Source: Ilumatobacteraceae bacterium
Lineage (GTDB): Bacteria > Actinomycetota > Acidimicrobiia > Acidimicrobiales > Ilumatobacteraceae
Length of the DNA: 64,000 nt
Direction of reading: 5' to 3'
Assembly: GCA_022425725.1 (NCBI GenBank)
Contig: JAKMEY010000041.1
Span: forward strand, 1-64,000
Part shown: piece after piece, positions 17,872 to 26,081 of the stretch
Layout: each line of letters starts with the position of its first letter
How positions within the stretch are numbered: position 1 is the first letter of the stretch
Notes under the pieces: generated by a model
What the model was told of the DNA's origin: nothing
Database searches by the model: none
The model's input: the letters and a program-made list of their open reading frames with translations, nothing else
Made by a program: the position numbers and the translations under genes

Positions 17872-19247
17872 TAGAGCCAGATATCGCTCGTGCAGTCGCC
17901 ACCCGGGTAACGGGTCTCATGGCAGCGGCTCGGGCCGTTCGGCTCCTGACCGAAATCGACAATGAAGTCTTCATTGATCGCCATGCCCCCGTTTTCGACG
18001 TCGCAGTCAATCATCACCATCACCCCGCCTTTGGTCCGAATCTCAGGGTAGAACTGGTTGTCCCAAGTCGAGAGCAATGAAGTAGTGACGTACAGGCGCT
18101 TGCCGTCGAGGGAGAGCTGGAACATCTGTGGACCGCCAGCGACTTCCGCACCGTTCACCACGGGAGCCTTCCCGAGCAGGCCACCCATCCAGACTTGACC
18201 GGTGAGCACTGGGTTGTGCGGGTCGGTGATGTCATATTGTCTCATGTCGCCGTGAAGCCAGTTGTTCACGTAGAGATACTTGTCGTCCATCGACACAAGC
18301 AGCGCCGACATCACACCGGGCAGCGGAATGGGCCAATCCGGGAGCAGTTCGTTCTCGACGTCGACCGTCTTCTCCCACTTCCATTCAGGGTCGTCATCGT
18401 CTTTCCAGAAGTGGATCACATTCGAACTCAGTGCAGCGCAGCAGAAGCCGTGAGTGCTGTCCGGGTTGTGGTGAAACTTGACTTCAAGCGGCATCAGCCC
18501 GTCTTCGCCGAGGTACATCGTTTGCACGGGCTCACGCTTTTCGAAGTCCCACACATGCAGGCGCCGCCCGTACTTGAGATGCCCCACTTCTTCGAGGTCG
18601 AACCCAGGCAGAAACGTGTTCGGGGCTGCCCACTCTGAACTGATCATGACGTTGTGTCGCGGTTGATACCAGAAGTCGTATCCATAGGGAATGTCGCCCA
18701 TCGAGTTGTCCCAGCGGCCAACGATCTCAAAGTCTTCGTTGACGTGGAGGTAACCGCCGGGCGCTTCACCCTTGGCGTCTCCGAGGAACGAGATGATGAT
18801 CTCTGAACCGAGGCAGTGGATGGTGTGTGGGCCTGAGAGGTTGGCCTTCTCTTTGATTTCATCTCCGTCGATGATCTTGTGCAGCGACGGCGCTTTCGGG
18901 TCAGTTGCCGTGTCGACGACGTAGATATTGTTCGAACGCACTCCCGGTAGTAGGAGATATTTGCGGCTCATCGAGGCGTCGTCGTGGCACGATGAGCAGG
19001 CGTTCCATCCGGTGTGATGGAGCTCGTCGCCGATGCCAGGCATCTCGAGGCGATGAATTACCTGGGAGTAGGTCGGGCTCTCGGGATCGGCATCGATGGT
19101 CGCGAGGTAGTCGGGCTTTTGGATGCCGGTGCCGGTGTAAAGCGCAACGGTGTAGAGCAGTTTCTCTGCCGGGGCCGCAATCGCCTCGTCGGGACTGGCA
19201 TAACCCGGACCACAGCACATCATCTCGGTGTCAACTTCATCAACCAT
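17871..19247 (-). CDS. SBP56 family protein (selenium-binding / methanethiol oxidase-like)
   Basis: 458 residues. The hallmark GWNACSSCHDD (C84, C87) of selenium-binding protein 1 is present, with the seven-bladed propeller motifs LPGVRSNNIYVVDTA, PHTIHCLGSEI and LDGKRLYVTTSLLSTWDNQF. His residues in HH (77-78) and later HH/HC motifs fit the copper site proposed for methanethiol oxidase (MtoX). No signal peptide is seen, unlike periplasmic MtoX, so the protein seems cytoplasmic. It heads a three-gene coupled operon with a ferredoxin and a CoA-binding protein. Oxidation of methanethiol to formaldehyde, sulfide and peroxide is the best guess. Confidence 0.88.
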   Translation of the reverse strand: MVDEVDTEMMCCGPGYASPDEAIAAPAEKLLYTVALYTGTGIQKPDYLATIDADPESPTYSQVIHRLEMPGIGDELHHTGWNACSSCHDDASMSRKYLLLPGVRSNNIYVVDTATDPKAPSLHKIIDGDEIKEKANLSGPHTIHCLGSEIIISFLGDAKGEAPGGYLHVNEDFEIVGRWDNSMGDIPYGYDFWYQPRHNVMISSEWAAPNTFLPGFDLEEVGHLKYGRRLHVWDFEKREPVQTMYLGEDGLMPLEVKFHHNPDSTHGFCCAALSSNVIHFWKDDDDPEWKWEKTVDVENELLPDWPIPLPGVMSALLVSMDDKYLYVNNWLHGDMRQYDITDPHNPVLTGQVWMGGLLGKAPVVNGAEVAGGPQMFQLSLDGKRLYVTTSLLSTWDNQFYPEIRTKGGVMVMIDCDVENGGMAINEDFIVDFGQEPNGPSRCHETRYPGGDCTSDIWL

Positions 19248-19338
19248 TGCCTACGTTCTCCTAGGTTGGGATCATTTTCGACCTTATCGAATTATGAGGC
19301 GGAAGAAGAGGTTGAATCCCCTTGTGCTTCTCCATCGT

Positions 19339-19386
19339 GACGTTGTTCATCTCCCGAAGATGCAGCACGACGCATCCCGTCACCGG
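19339..19386. repeat. structured gene-end hairpin, copy C
   Basis: Contains the shared block GAAGATGCAGCACG and ends GTCACC as in copy B. The core can fold as GATGC / GCATC around an AGCACGAC loop. It lies between the 3' end of the SDR gene and the start of the SBP56 gene. Confidence 0.45.
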
Positions 19387-19423
19387 CACGAAACAGCGTT
19401 TGTGGCACTCACTGCGTAATCGA

Positions 19424-20374
19424 TTATGCGTCGTCTGTGTGTAGGTGTTCGAGAAGCAACTGCATTTCTTGGTCGACGTTGTCGGGCACCACGTAGTTAT
19501 CTTCGTCGCATATTTCGTCTATGCGTTCAGCAACCGATTCAAGGGTGAGGTCCTCTTCATATATTCCCTTAGTCACTCCCATAAACGCCCGACCTACTCT
19601 GCCTCCTGATGCAGACAGCGTTTCGCCATTTAGCTGGCATGATTCGTGTGCGAGGTACACCACGGCGGGCGAAACCTGGTGTGGACCTAACTGCATCATG
19701 AGATCTTCTCCAGTGAGGCCAGTGATGCCAGCGATGTCGCCGTCGTCGCCAAGGACGTCGCCGGTCATTCGTGTCAATGCTCCTGGCGCTATTGCGTTGA
19801 CATGTATCCCATACCGAGATCCTTCGATCGCAAGTGTCCGGGTGAACCCGTAGATAGCGGCTTTAGCTGCGGCGTAGGCGCTTTGTCCAAATGATCCGAA
19901 CAGACCTGAGCCTGAGCTTGTGTTAACAATTCGTCCATACCCAACTGACTTCATATGTTCATATGCGGGGCGGCTGACGAAGAAACAGCCTTTGACGTGA
20001 ACGTCAATAACTGGTTCGAATTCGTATTCGCTGATATTCAGGAACGTTCGGTTGCGGATGATTCCAGCATTGTTAATAACAATGTCGAGTTGTCCAAATT
20101 CTTTCAGCGTGGCAGCGACCATCGAGTCAGCACCCCCACGTGTGGCTACTGAATCGCTATTTGCAGCTGCTATCCCACCGGCGACCCGAATTTCTTCAAC
20201 AACTGCCTCCGCCGGGCTTGGGTCACGGTCTTGACCTCCCATAGTTGGTGATCCCAAGTCATTCACCATTACCGCTGCGCCACGAGACGCAAGCAAAAGG
20301 GCATGTTCTCGGCCGAGCCCACCACCGGCACCAGTTACCAAGGCGACTCTCCCATCAAATCTCAATTCGCTCAT
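19424..20374 (-). CDS. short-chain dehydrogenase/reductase
   Basis: 316 residues of a classical SDR: TGAGGGLG (15-22), an NDLG segment, NNAG (101-104), catalytic Ser in NTSSGSG, and YAAAKAA with Tyr/Lys. The extended C-terminal part and NDLGSPTMGG insertion resemble the dehydrogenase half of peroxisomal multifunctional enzyme type 2, so a 3-hydroxyacyl-CoA substrate is plausible. It is divergent from the epoxide hydrolase gene. Third-position GC seems lower than in most genes of the window, by eye only. Confidence 0.87.
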   Translation of the reverse strand: MSELRFDGRVALVTGAGGGLGREHALLLASRGAAVMVNDLGSPTMGGQDRDPSPAEAVVEEIRVAGGIAAANSDSVATRGGADSMVAATLKEFGQLDIVINNAGIIRNRTFLNISEYEFEPVIDVHVKGCFFVSRPAYEHMKSVGYGRIVNTSSGSGLFGSFGQSAYAAAKAAIYGFTRTLAIEGSRYGIHVNAIAPGALTRMTGDVLGDDGDIAGITGLTGEDLMMQLGPHQVSPAVVYLAHESCQLNGETLSASGGRVGRAFMGVTKGIYEEDLTLESVAERIDEICDEDNYVVPDNVDQEMQLLLEHLHTDDA

Positions 20375-20425
20375 AGCTTCACCCTAGATTGCAAAGGCTG
20401 ACGCAAGCAGTGACAAACTCTTTGC

Positions 20426-21421
20426 ATGATCAGCGATCTAGAGGAACACGTCATTCAGGGCAATGGAATAGAAATCCATTACGTCACCAAAGGACAAGGC
20501 CCCGCAGTAGTGATGTGTCATGGCTTCCCAGAGAGTTGGTATTCGTGGCGCCACCAAATAGACGCCCTAGCGCACGTCGGATACCAAGCAGTTGCGATGT
20601 CGATGCGTGGATATGGAAAAACCAGCGCCCCTCAGGCGATAGAGGCCTACGACCTCAATCATCTCGTCGGCGATGTCGTTGCGGTAGCTAATCACCTACA
20701 TCAAGGGCCAGTGGTCGTCGCTGGTCACGACTGGGGTGCACCCGTTGCTTGGTTTGCCGCCCTCATGCGACCCGATCTATTTCGCGCTGTGGCGTGTTTG
20801 AGCGTTCCGTACACAGGACCGATTGGGGCCCTACCTGAAGGCATCGACGTAAACGGGTTAATGGCTCAAACAGCGGGCCCTGACCGTGACTATTACCGCT
20901 TGTTCTTTCAAGAACCAGGCAAAGCAGAAGCAGACCTCGAAGCAGACATCTATAACTCTTTGCGTGGTTTTCTATACACCATCAGCGGTGATGCTCTGCG
21001 AAATCGCGATCTCAATGAACCATTCGATGGTCACTTCCCGGCCGGTGAAACTCTGACAGACCAGTTCGTATCAGCAGACGAGCTACCTTCGTGGCTCACT
21101 GACGAAGATCTCAGCTTTTACGTGGAAGAGATCACCCGGACGGGATTCCGAGGTGGTCTGAATTGGTATCGCAACATCAACAGGCTGCCCGCCATTACCG
21201 CTCCTTTTCTCGGGGCCACTATCAACCAGCCCTCGTTCTACATGGGTGGTTCAACAGATTTGATTGCAGGGAACACCCCCGAAGCCATCAGCGGCATGCA
21301 GCAAGCTCTCGGGGACCTGCGTCACTGCGAAATTATCGAAGGCGCCGGTCACTGGCTTCAACAAGAATGCTCCTCAGAGGTCAATTCTGCAATGATCAGC
21401 TTCTTGAAAGGGCTTGGCTGA
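20426..21421 (+). CDS. epoxide hydrolase-like alpha/beta hydrolase
   Basis: 331 residues. HGFPESW (32-38) forms the oxyanion hole, GHDWGAP carries the nucleophile Asp102, and GAGHWLQQE near residue 310 carries the catalytic His. An Asp rather than Ser nucleophile points to soluble epoxide hydrolases (or haloalkane dehalogenases). The cap domain Tyr residues for epoxide opening are plausible (DRDYYRLFF) but not proven. The stop codon overlaps one copy of a 26-bp direct repeat. Base use is more AT-rich than in the core operons. Confidence 0.87.
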   Translation: MISDLEEHVIQGNGIEIHYVTKGQGPAVVMCHGFPESWYSWRHQIDALAHVGYQAVAMSMRGYGKTSAPQAIEAYDLNHLVGDVVAVANHLHQGPVVVAGHDWGAPVAWFAALMRPDLFRAVACLSVPYTGPIGALPEGIDVNGLMAQTAGPDRDYYRLFFQEPGKAEADLEADIYNSLRGFLYTISGDALRNRDLNEPFDGHFPAGETLTDQFVSADELPSWLTDEDLSFYVEEITRTGFRGGLNWYRNINRLPAITAPFLGATINQPSFYMGGSTDLIAGNTPEAISGMQQALGDLRHCEIIEGAGHWLQQECSSEVNSAMISFLKGLG

Positions 21422-21431
21422 CCTTCTTCTG

Positions 21432-21456
21432 TGGTGTCGGAGGGGCGACTTTAACC
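21432..21456. repeat. att-like partial copy of the tRNA-Leu(GAG) 3' end
   Basis: These 25 bases match the plus-strand sequence of the tRNA-Leu gene 3' end (23030-23054, including the encoded CCA) at 23 of 25 positions and in the same orientation. A partial tRNA copy about 1.6 kb from the intact gene is typical of the distal end of an integrated element. Confidence 0.55.
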
Positions 21457-21500
21457 ACTGCGCTGCCCTGCGACTCGTCAAACATGATGTTATTCACGTT

Positions 21501-21531
21501 GTGAAGGTGTAGCACGGGGTCTCACCGTCAC
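21501..21531. repeat. structured gene-end hairpin, copy B
   Basis: Arms GTGAAGGTGT and TCACCGTCAC around the loop AGCACGGGGTC. Position 6 of the stem is G-C here and A-T in copy A, a compensatory change. Confidence 0.6.
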
Positions 21532-21716
21532 CTTTCCCTAAGGGGCTCGATTGACCTTCTTCTGCCGTGTCCGAGGGTTCCGGCAGGAGCCAAATCGTCA
21601 TCTCCTCAGGTCTGTGTACCCCCGTCTTGAACCTTGGCATTCATCGAGGGTCTTCAGCCAGTAAGTTTGAGGCCAAGGACACAATTACAGACGCAAATGC
21701 CGAACCTCTTACATCT

Positions 21717-21800
21717 ATGAGCCTCCTATCTCTCACCCCATTCGCGGCTGGCCTCGCCGCCTGTGTTTGGTGGAGCAAAAGGAATGAAGACCGACCATGA
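21717..21800 (+). CDS. possible tiny membrane peptide (27 aa)
   Basis: ATG 21717 opens 27 residues: a hydrophobic stretch SLLSLTPFAAGLAACVWW and the basic end SKRNEDRP. The frame also extends upstream to 21567 (77 residues). Its TGA overlaps the next ATG as ATGA, the hallmark of coupled genes. There is no ribosome site and no family that I recognise. Confidence 0.3.
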   Translation: MSLLSLTPFAAGLAACVWWSKRNEDRP

Positions 21801-21973
21801 GGCGTGTCGTCGTCGTTCTTTTGGCTGTTCTGCTCGCCGCTCCCCCACTCGCTGGAGTAGCTGCGCTCGCAGTCACTGCCCCCGTCGCTCTCGGTCCAGC
21901 CTTTGCCATAGGGCTTGGAGCCTTTGGTCTGTGGCTCGGGACGCGGCACAAGCGTCGAAGCTCTGGTGGTTAA
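21797..21973 (+). CDS. small membrane protein, unrecognised (58 aa)
   Basis: 58 residues in two hydrophobic segments (about 3-22 and 27-48) joined by a short turn and ended by a basic tail RHKRRSSGG. It begins with MRRVVVV, so the tail and head would probably both face the cytoplasm. It starts inside the stop of the tiny upstream frame (ATGA). It lies in the gene-poor interval between the tRNA-like repeat and tRNA-Leu. Function unknown. The rest of 21574-21716 and 21974-22363 shows nothing else I can support. Confidence 0.5.
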   Translation: MRRVVVVLLAVLLAAPPLAGVAALAVTAPVALGPAFAIGLGAFGLWLGTRHKRRSSGG

Positions 21974-22363
21974 GCAGATCGACCCTGGAGCCCGGCAGAC
22001 CAATCCCATCGAGTTTTCAGAGATCTTCGCAATACCGGTTTGGGACATTTAGTCGCCCTAATTAGAGGCAGTAGTCGTTCTTCAGCTTGACTGCAGTCAC
22101 CGGGCTACACATGGACCGCATTGCCTCTCTTGCTTCTTTCAACCTCTTTTCGTGTGCTTTCCTGTCGACGGAGCCGTCGATTCGAGTCTTTCCGCTCCCA
22201 TCGGGAGACGCGTTGAAACATGACGGTTTCAATGATTTCCCAGAACCAGAACCCCGCTAAAGGCGATTAACACAGTATTTCCTCGGAGTCCGGCTAGTCC
22301 TGTGACGAAACGAACGCTCTTGATAATTGGGCAGTGAATCGCTCAAAGGGATAGAAACTGTAG

Positions 22364-22723
22364 ATGACCGATCGTATCGAGCTCAACAAAATACAGGCTC
22401 TCGGAAAAATAGGTGTTCTTCCTGAAGAGAAGAATAGAGCACAACCCTTTGAGGTGGACCTAGCTATTGAAACGGATCTCTCAGTTGCTGGCTCATCTGA
22501 CGATCTTGATGACACCATAAATTATGGTGCAGTCACGGAGTTGGTTGCAGCCATTATTCGGAACGAAACACACCAACTACTTGAAAAAGTAGCGACAAGA
22601 ATTGCTACAGAGGTGTTAGCAATTCCTGCTGTAACTGGTGTTCACATCACCGTAAGGAAGATGCGTCCGCCTCTTCCAGAGTTCCTGGAATCCTCAGCAG
22701 TTAATATCTACCGCTCCAAGTAG
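22364..22723 (+). CDS. folB: dihydroneopterin aldolase
   Basis: 119 residues, normal length. Family motifs are GKIGVLPEEKNRAQPFEVDL (a variant of the usual G-V-x-x-x-E-r-x-x-x-Q), DDTINYGAVTELV, LLEKVATRIA with the catalytic Lys equivalent, and VRKMRPPLPEF. It converts dihydroneopterin to hydroxymethyl-dihydropterin in cytoplasmic folate synthesis as an octamer. No folK, folP or folE is adjacent, which is unusual because folB normally sits in a folate cluster. The gene is clearly richer in A/T than its neighbours and lies between the att-like repeat and tRNA-Leu, which fits acquisition by transfer. Confidence 0.88.
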   Translation: MTDRIELNKIQALGKIGVLPEEKNRAQPFEVDLAIETDLSVAGSSDDLDDTINYGAVTELVAAIIRNETHQLLEKVATRIATEVLAIPAVTGVHITVRKMRPPLPEFLESSAVNIYRSK

Positions 22724-23029
22724 TCTCAACAGATCCTGCAGGGCTGTCGCAGCGGATGCTGTGCTTCACTGCAAGGGCGAACATGTTGCGGAGCGCAGCC
22801 ACACAGTTCTCAGGTATCACTCAGTTTCTTGAGTTTCGGCGCTTCACTCTGATGTTCTTGATATCTGTGGTGAACCCGTGAAGATCAGCGTGACGCACGC
22901 AACACGACGGTCTCCGTACTTCGCAACAAACCCGACAGAACACCTAAAAAATGGGTACCGGCACCCAGATATGGATTCAGATAGTGAAATCCGGGGACAG
23001 AATCCGCTGAGGATTCAACAAGAAACAAA
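22724..23029. other. 306-bp gap with no recognised gene
   Basis: No convincing reading frame, RNA or repeat is seen between folB and tRNA-Leu. It may be decayed sequence of the putative element. Confidence 0.5.
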
Positions 23030-23118
23030 TGGTGTCGGAGGGGGGACTTGAACCCCCACGCCCATTAGTAGGGCACTAGCACCTCAAGCTAGCGCGTCTG
23101 CCATTCCGCCACTCCGAC
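23030..23118 (-). tRNA. tRNA-Leu (anticodon GAG), CCA encoded
   Basis: Acceptor arms GTCGGAG / CTCCGAC pair fully, followed by A and an encoded CCA (23030-23032). The anticodon stem is CTAGC / GCTAG with loop TTGAGGT, giving anticodon GAG. The long variable arm (around TGCCC TACTAAT GGGCG) marks a class II Leu tRNA. The T arm is GGGGG TTCAAGT CCCCC. Its 3' end is partly duplicated at 21432. Confidence 0.95.
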
Positions 23119-23176
23119 GTGGTGAGAAGAGGCTATCGGCAACAACAGCAACTGCACATTGCCGACGACACACCTC

Positions 23177-23416
23177 TCAGCGAATGTAAAGGAAGCTCAA
23201 CGCGAGGACCGACGAGATCCAGGCAAGAGCAAACACCGTAGTGATGCGGTTCAAGTTGCGTTCTGCCGCGGTTGACCCGAGTGCAGCTCCACCGCCACCA
23301 CCAAACATGTCAGACAGACCGCCACCACGACCAGAGTGCAACAACACCCCAGAAATCGTCCCGATCATTGACACGATGTTGATGACCAACATCACGTACA
23401 GCATTACATCACGCAC
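23177..23416 (-). CDS. secG: preprotein translocase subunit SecG
   Basis: 79 residues from GTG 23416 (an ATG four codons on is an alternative). Two membrane segments (about 4-25 and 57-77) flank the conserved loop LLHSGRGGGLSDMFGG followed by Gly-rich sequence, as in SecG. It assists the SecYE channel at the inner membrane. In many actinobacteria secG follows gap-pgk-tpiA directly; here a solute-binding lipoprotein gene lies between. Confidence 0.92.
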   Translation of the reverse strand: MRDVMLYVMLVINIVSMIGTISGVLLHSGRGGGLSDMFGGGGGAALGSTAAERNLNRITTVFALAWISSVLALSFLYIR

Positions 23417-23450
23417 GTCTAAGAGGCTATCGCCACCAAACGGGGTGCGG

Positions 23451-25250
23451 TCAGCGAAGTTCGGTCACAAATGGAGCTTGGCGCACCAACGATGAATGCG
23501 TGATCGTCACCCCGTCATCAGTGGTCCAGATGCCAGGCACCGCCAGTGCCCCAATTCCATCGCCAAACCAGCCATCTGCACCGCAGCTCAGCACTGGGTT
23601 CGCACACGCAGCCCATTCTTCAACCCCAATAAAGATCGTGCCATCACCGTCAAGATCTTCAAGTGCGATCAACTGCTCGATCGACAACAACCCCGATTCA
23701 CCAATCGCAGAAACAGCCTCCTCAGGACCAACCGTGTCAGGCCGCCACGCAACCGTCGACGGCAACCTCACCAACGGCAGCACATGATGAGTCTTCGCCA
23801 TCCGACCGAGAACAGCCTGAATATCTGCAACCTGATCATCTTCATTTCGAACCGTGAGCGCTCGATCGAGCAACGCATCAGACTCAGCATCGCAGAAGCC
23901 GTTGACGTTCCAGCCCTCACGCTCAGCAGTCGAGAACTCAGCACACGAATGCGCAGCAGCAAACAACCCGACATCAGCCAAGCCCGACTGCGCATACACC
24001 GCGAGATCCCAATCACCAGCGGCAAGCCGATCGGAGAACTCGAACTCACTTCCCACCGACTCAACCTTCAAACGGAAGCCCATATCTCGCATCATCGGTA
24101 CGAGTACATCGACAAGTTGATCTTGGCGGGCTCGAGCACCGGCGACCAGCCACGTGATCTCGTGCGGCTCACCAGTTTCGTCTTGCCAGTAACTGTCACC
24201 ATCAAACGTCCAGCCGGCCTCCGTCAACATCTGTGCAGCAGCATCAGCGTTGTACGACCCGGCGAACGGAGTTTGCCCAGAACACCATTCGTCAAAGGTC
24301 ACCGGGCCACAGTTCCACACCTCGGTTGGCCCCAGCAGAGGCGCGTACACCTCGTCAACTAACGCTTCGCGATCAACCGACAACCAGAATGCTTCACGGA
24401 AAAACGGATCGCTAAAGACACCAGTCGAGCGAAGATACATGTCTTCGTGTCGTCCCAAATCAAATTGCTCGAAGCCCAAATTGGGGTCTGATAACCCGTC
24501 GACTGTCTCAAGCGACACGTCTGGGATGATGACATCAATCTGCCCCGACCGAAGAAGATCAACTTCCACCGCGGAGCTTCCCACCGGCACCACCACGAGA
24601 CGTTCGAACCCAAACGACTCCGATTCTTCTTCGCCAGAATGCGATGGCACCAACATCATCTGAGCGGTATTCCACGCTTCAACCGAGAACACACCCCACC
24701 CCGCAGGAGCCTCATCGTCAAACGCAGTGGTCACATCGCTGCACGATTCAATAGCGGAGGCCTGCAGCAGTCGATCGAACAACACTCGATAGTTGCCGAC
24801 GAAACGGTCGAAGTACACCTCGACGAGATCTTCAGCACGTCCCTCTCGAACATCGATCACCGCGTCATACGCCTCGACACCGACCGAGCCCGGCGTCGAT
24901 CGCAACGCATCAACCGTGCAACGCACATCATCGACACCGATCTTGGCGCCATCGGGCCAATAGGCATCAGCAGCGAACTGAAACGCCAATTGCATCACTG
25001 CGGTATCTGGAATCGGCAATGTCGTCGTCGGAACAGCACTGCTCGTCGTTGTTGATACGTCGCTCGACGCAGCATCGTCAGCGGTTACTTCTTCGGGTTG
25101 CGCAACGGTGGTTGTCGTTTGCACAACAGCGCTCGTTGTGGATTCGACCGCATCTCCGCCTGAACATGCAGCGAGCAGCAGGGCTGCAGACATGCACAGC
25201 ACACCAGTTAGCGGGCTTCGATGCCGCGAAGGAACTATCGAGTGTTTCAT
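23451..25250 (-). CDS. ABC transporter solute-binding lipoprotein (family 5, peptide/nickel type)
   Basis: 599 residues. Signal peptide with lipobox LLLAAC (Cys29), then a Thr/Ser-rich linker (about 35-75), then an SBP_bac_5 fold: PFFREAFWLSVDREALVDEV and NADAAAQMLTEAGWTFDGD are the classical family blocks. It would capture an oligopeptide or similar solute outside the membrane. No permease or ATPase genes are adjacent, so it is an orphan binding protein here or serves another role. It interrupts the usual tpiA-secG adjacency. The C-terminal part (about 520-560) contains LEDLDGDGTIFIGVEEW, an acidic DxDxDG-like calcium-type loop. Confidence 0.88.
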   Translation of the reverse strand: MKHSIVPSRHRSPLTGVLCMSAALLLAACSGGDAVESTTSAVVQTTTTVAQPEEVTADDAASSDVSTTTSSAVPTTTLPIPDTAVMQLAFQFAADAYWPDGAKIGVDDVRCTVDALRSTPGSVGVEAYDAVIDVREGRAEDLVEVYFDRFVGNYRVLFDRLLQASAIESCSDVTTAFDDEAPAGWGVFSVEAWNTAQMMLVPSHSGEEESESFGFERLVVVPVGSSAVEVDLLRSGQIDVIIPDVSLETVDGLSDPNLGFEQFDLGRHEDMYLRSTGVFSDPFFREAFWLSVDREALVDEVYAPLLGPTEVWNCGPVTFDEWCSGQTPFAGSYNADAAAQMLTEAGWTFDGDSYWQDETGEPHEITWLVAGARARQDQLVDVLVPMMRDMGFRLKVESVGSEFEFSDRLAAGDWDLAVYAQSGLADVGLFAAAHSCAEFSTAEREGWNVNGFCDAESDALLDRALTVRNEDDQVADIQAVLGRMAKTHHVLPLVRLPSTVAWRPDTVGPEEAVSAIGESGLLSIEQLIALEDLDGDGTIFIGVEEWAACANPVLSCGADGWFGDGIGALAVPGIWTTDDGVTITHSSLVRQAPFVTELR

Positions 25251-25301
25251 GCTGATACTGAACGTACCAGTGAGTGACGTCGAAGATTCGGCGCGTCAAA
25301 C

Positions 25302-26081
25302 CTAGCCAGCAGCAATTTTGACGATCTGCGAAAAATCGTCCGGGTCAAGACTTGCCCCACCCACCAGTGCACCATCGATATCAGGCTGTGCCATCAACTC
25401 TTCGGTTGTTCCAGGTTTCACCGAACCGCCATATTGAATGCGAACCGATGCACCAGCATCAGCCCCGAACGACGCCGTCACCGCCGCACGAATGGAGGCA
25501 CAGACCTGCTGAGCGTCATCAGCGGTCGCAGTTTTACCCGTGCCGATCGCCCAAATCGGCTCGTACGCAATCACCATCGAGCCAACTTCTGCCTTCTTCA
25601 CACCCTGCAAACCGTTGACCACCTGACCAAGCACCTTCGCCTCGGTCTCACCCGCTTCACGCTCAGCCAACGACTCGCCCACACACATGATTGGCGTCAT
25701 GTTGTGCTTCAAAATCGCTTTCACCTTTGCGTTCACCATCTCATCGGTCTCACCGAAAATATCTCGGCGTTCGCTATGGCCACAGATGACGAGTTTCACG
25801 TCAAGCTTTTGCAAAAACACCGGGGAGACCTCACCAGTGAAGGCTCCGGTCACTTCGTGATGACAATGCTGAGCTCCGAGCAGAATGTCCATCCGGTCAG
25901 CCTCAATCGAGGTCTGCAACGTACGAATATCGGTAAACGGCGGGTGGATGCTCACATCTGACCGCTGATAGATGTCTTTCGGCAGCAGCCACGCGAGTTT
26001 CTGCAAATTTCGAAGAGCCTCAAAATGGTCGAGGTTCATCTTCCAGTTACCGCTGATCAGCGGAGTGCGAACATCAGGCAT
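25302..26081 (-). CDS. tpiA: triosephosphate isomerase
   Basis: 259 residues. GNWKMN at the N-terminus (catalytic Lys), CGHSERR (His) and AYEPIWAIGTGKTA (Glu) make the complete active site; YGGSVKPGT and DGALVGGASL close the phosphate site. The ATG at 26081 lies inside the end of pgk (8-base overlap) and is preceded by AGAGGTG; an in-frame GTG at 26090 is less likely. It interconverts DHAP and glyceraldehyde-3-phosphate and is the third gene of the gap-pgk-tpiA operon. Confidence 0.96.
   Translation of the reverse strand: MPDVRTPLISGNWKMNLDHFEALRNLQKLAWLLPKDIYQRSDVSIHPPFTDIRTLQTSIEADRMDILLGAQHCHHEVTGAFTGEVSPVFLQKLDVKLVICGHSERRDIFGETDEMVNAKVKAILKHNMTPIMCVGESLAEREAGETEAKVLGQVVNGLQGVKKAEVGSMVIAYEPIWAIGTGKTATADDAQQVCASIRAAVTASFGADAGASVRIQYGGSVKPGTTEELMAQPDIDGALVGGASLDPDDFSQIVKIAAG

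Larger units (their letters stand above)
21419..21577. repeat. pair of imperfect 26-bp direct repeats at the end of the hydrolase gene
   Basis: The segments 21419-21444 and 21552-21577 agree at 23 of 26 bases (both start TGACCTTCTTCTG and end GAGGG). The first begins with the stop codon of the hydrolase gene and runs into the tRNA-like block at 21432. Confidence 0.75.

Noticed and set aside
19292-19408. 38-residue minus-strand frame upstream of the SBP56 gene
   Set aside because: Ser/Gly-rich, no ribosome site, and it overlaps the hairpin repeat; probably chance.
21641-22048. 135-residue minus-strand frame in the gene-poor interval
   Set aside because: Composition unlike protein and antisense to the more convincing small membrane protein.
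23496-24362. 288-residue frame antisense to the binding lipoprotein
   Set aside because: Lies wholly within a well supported gene and has no recognisable motif.
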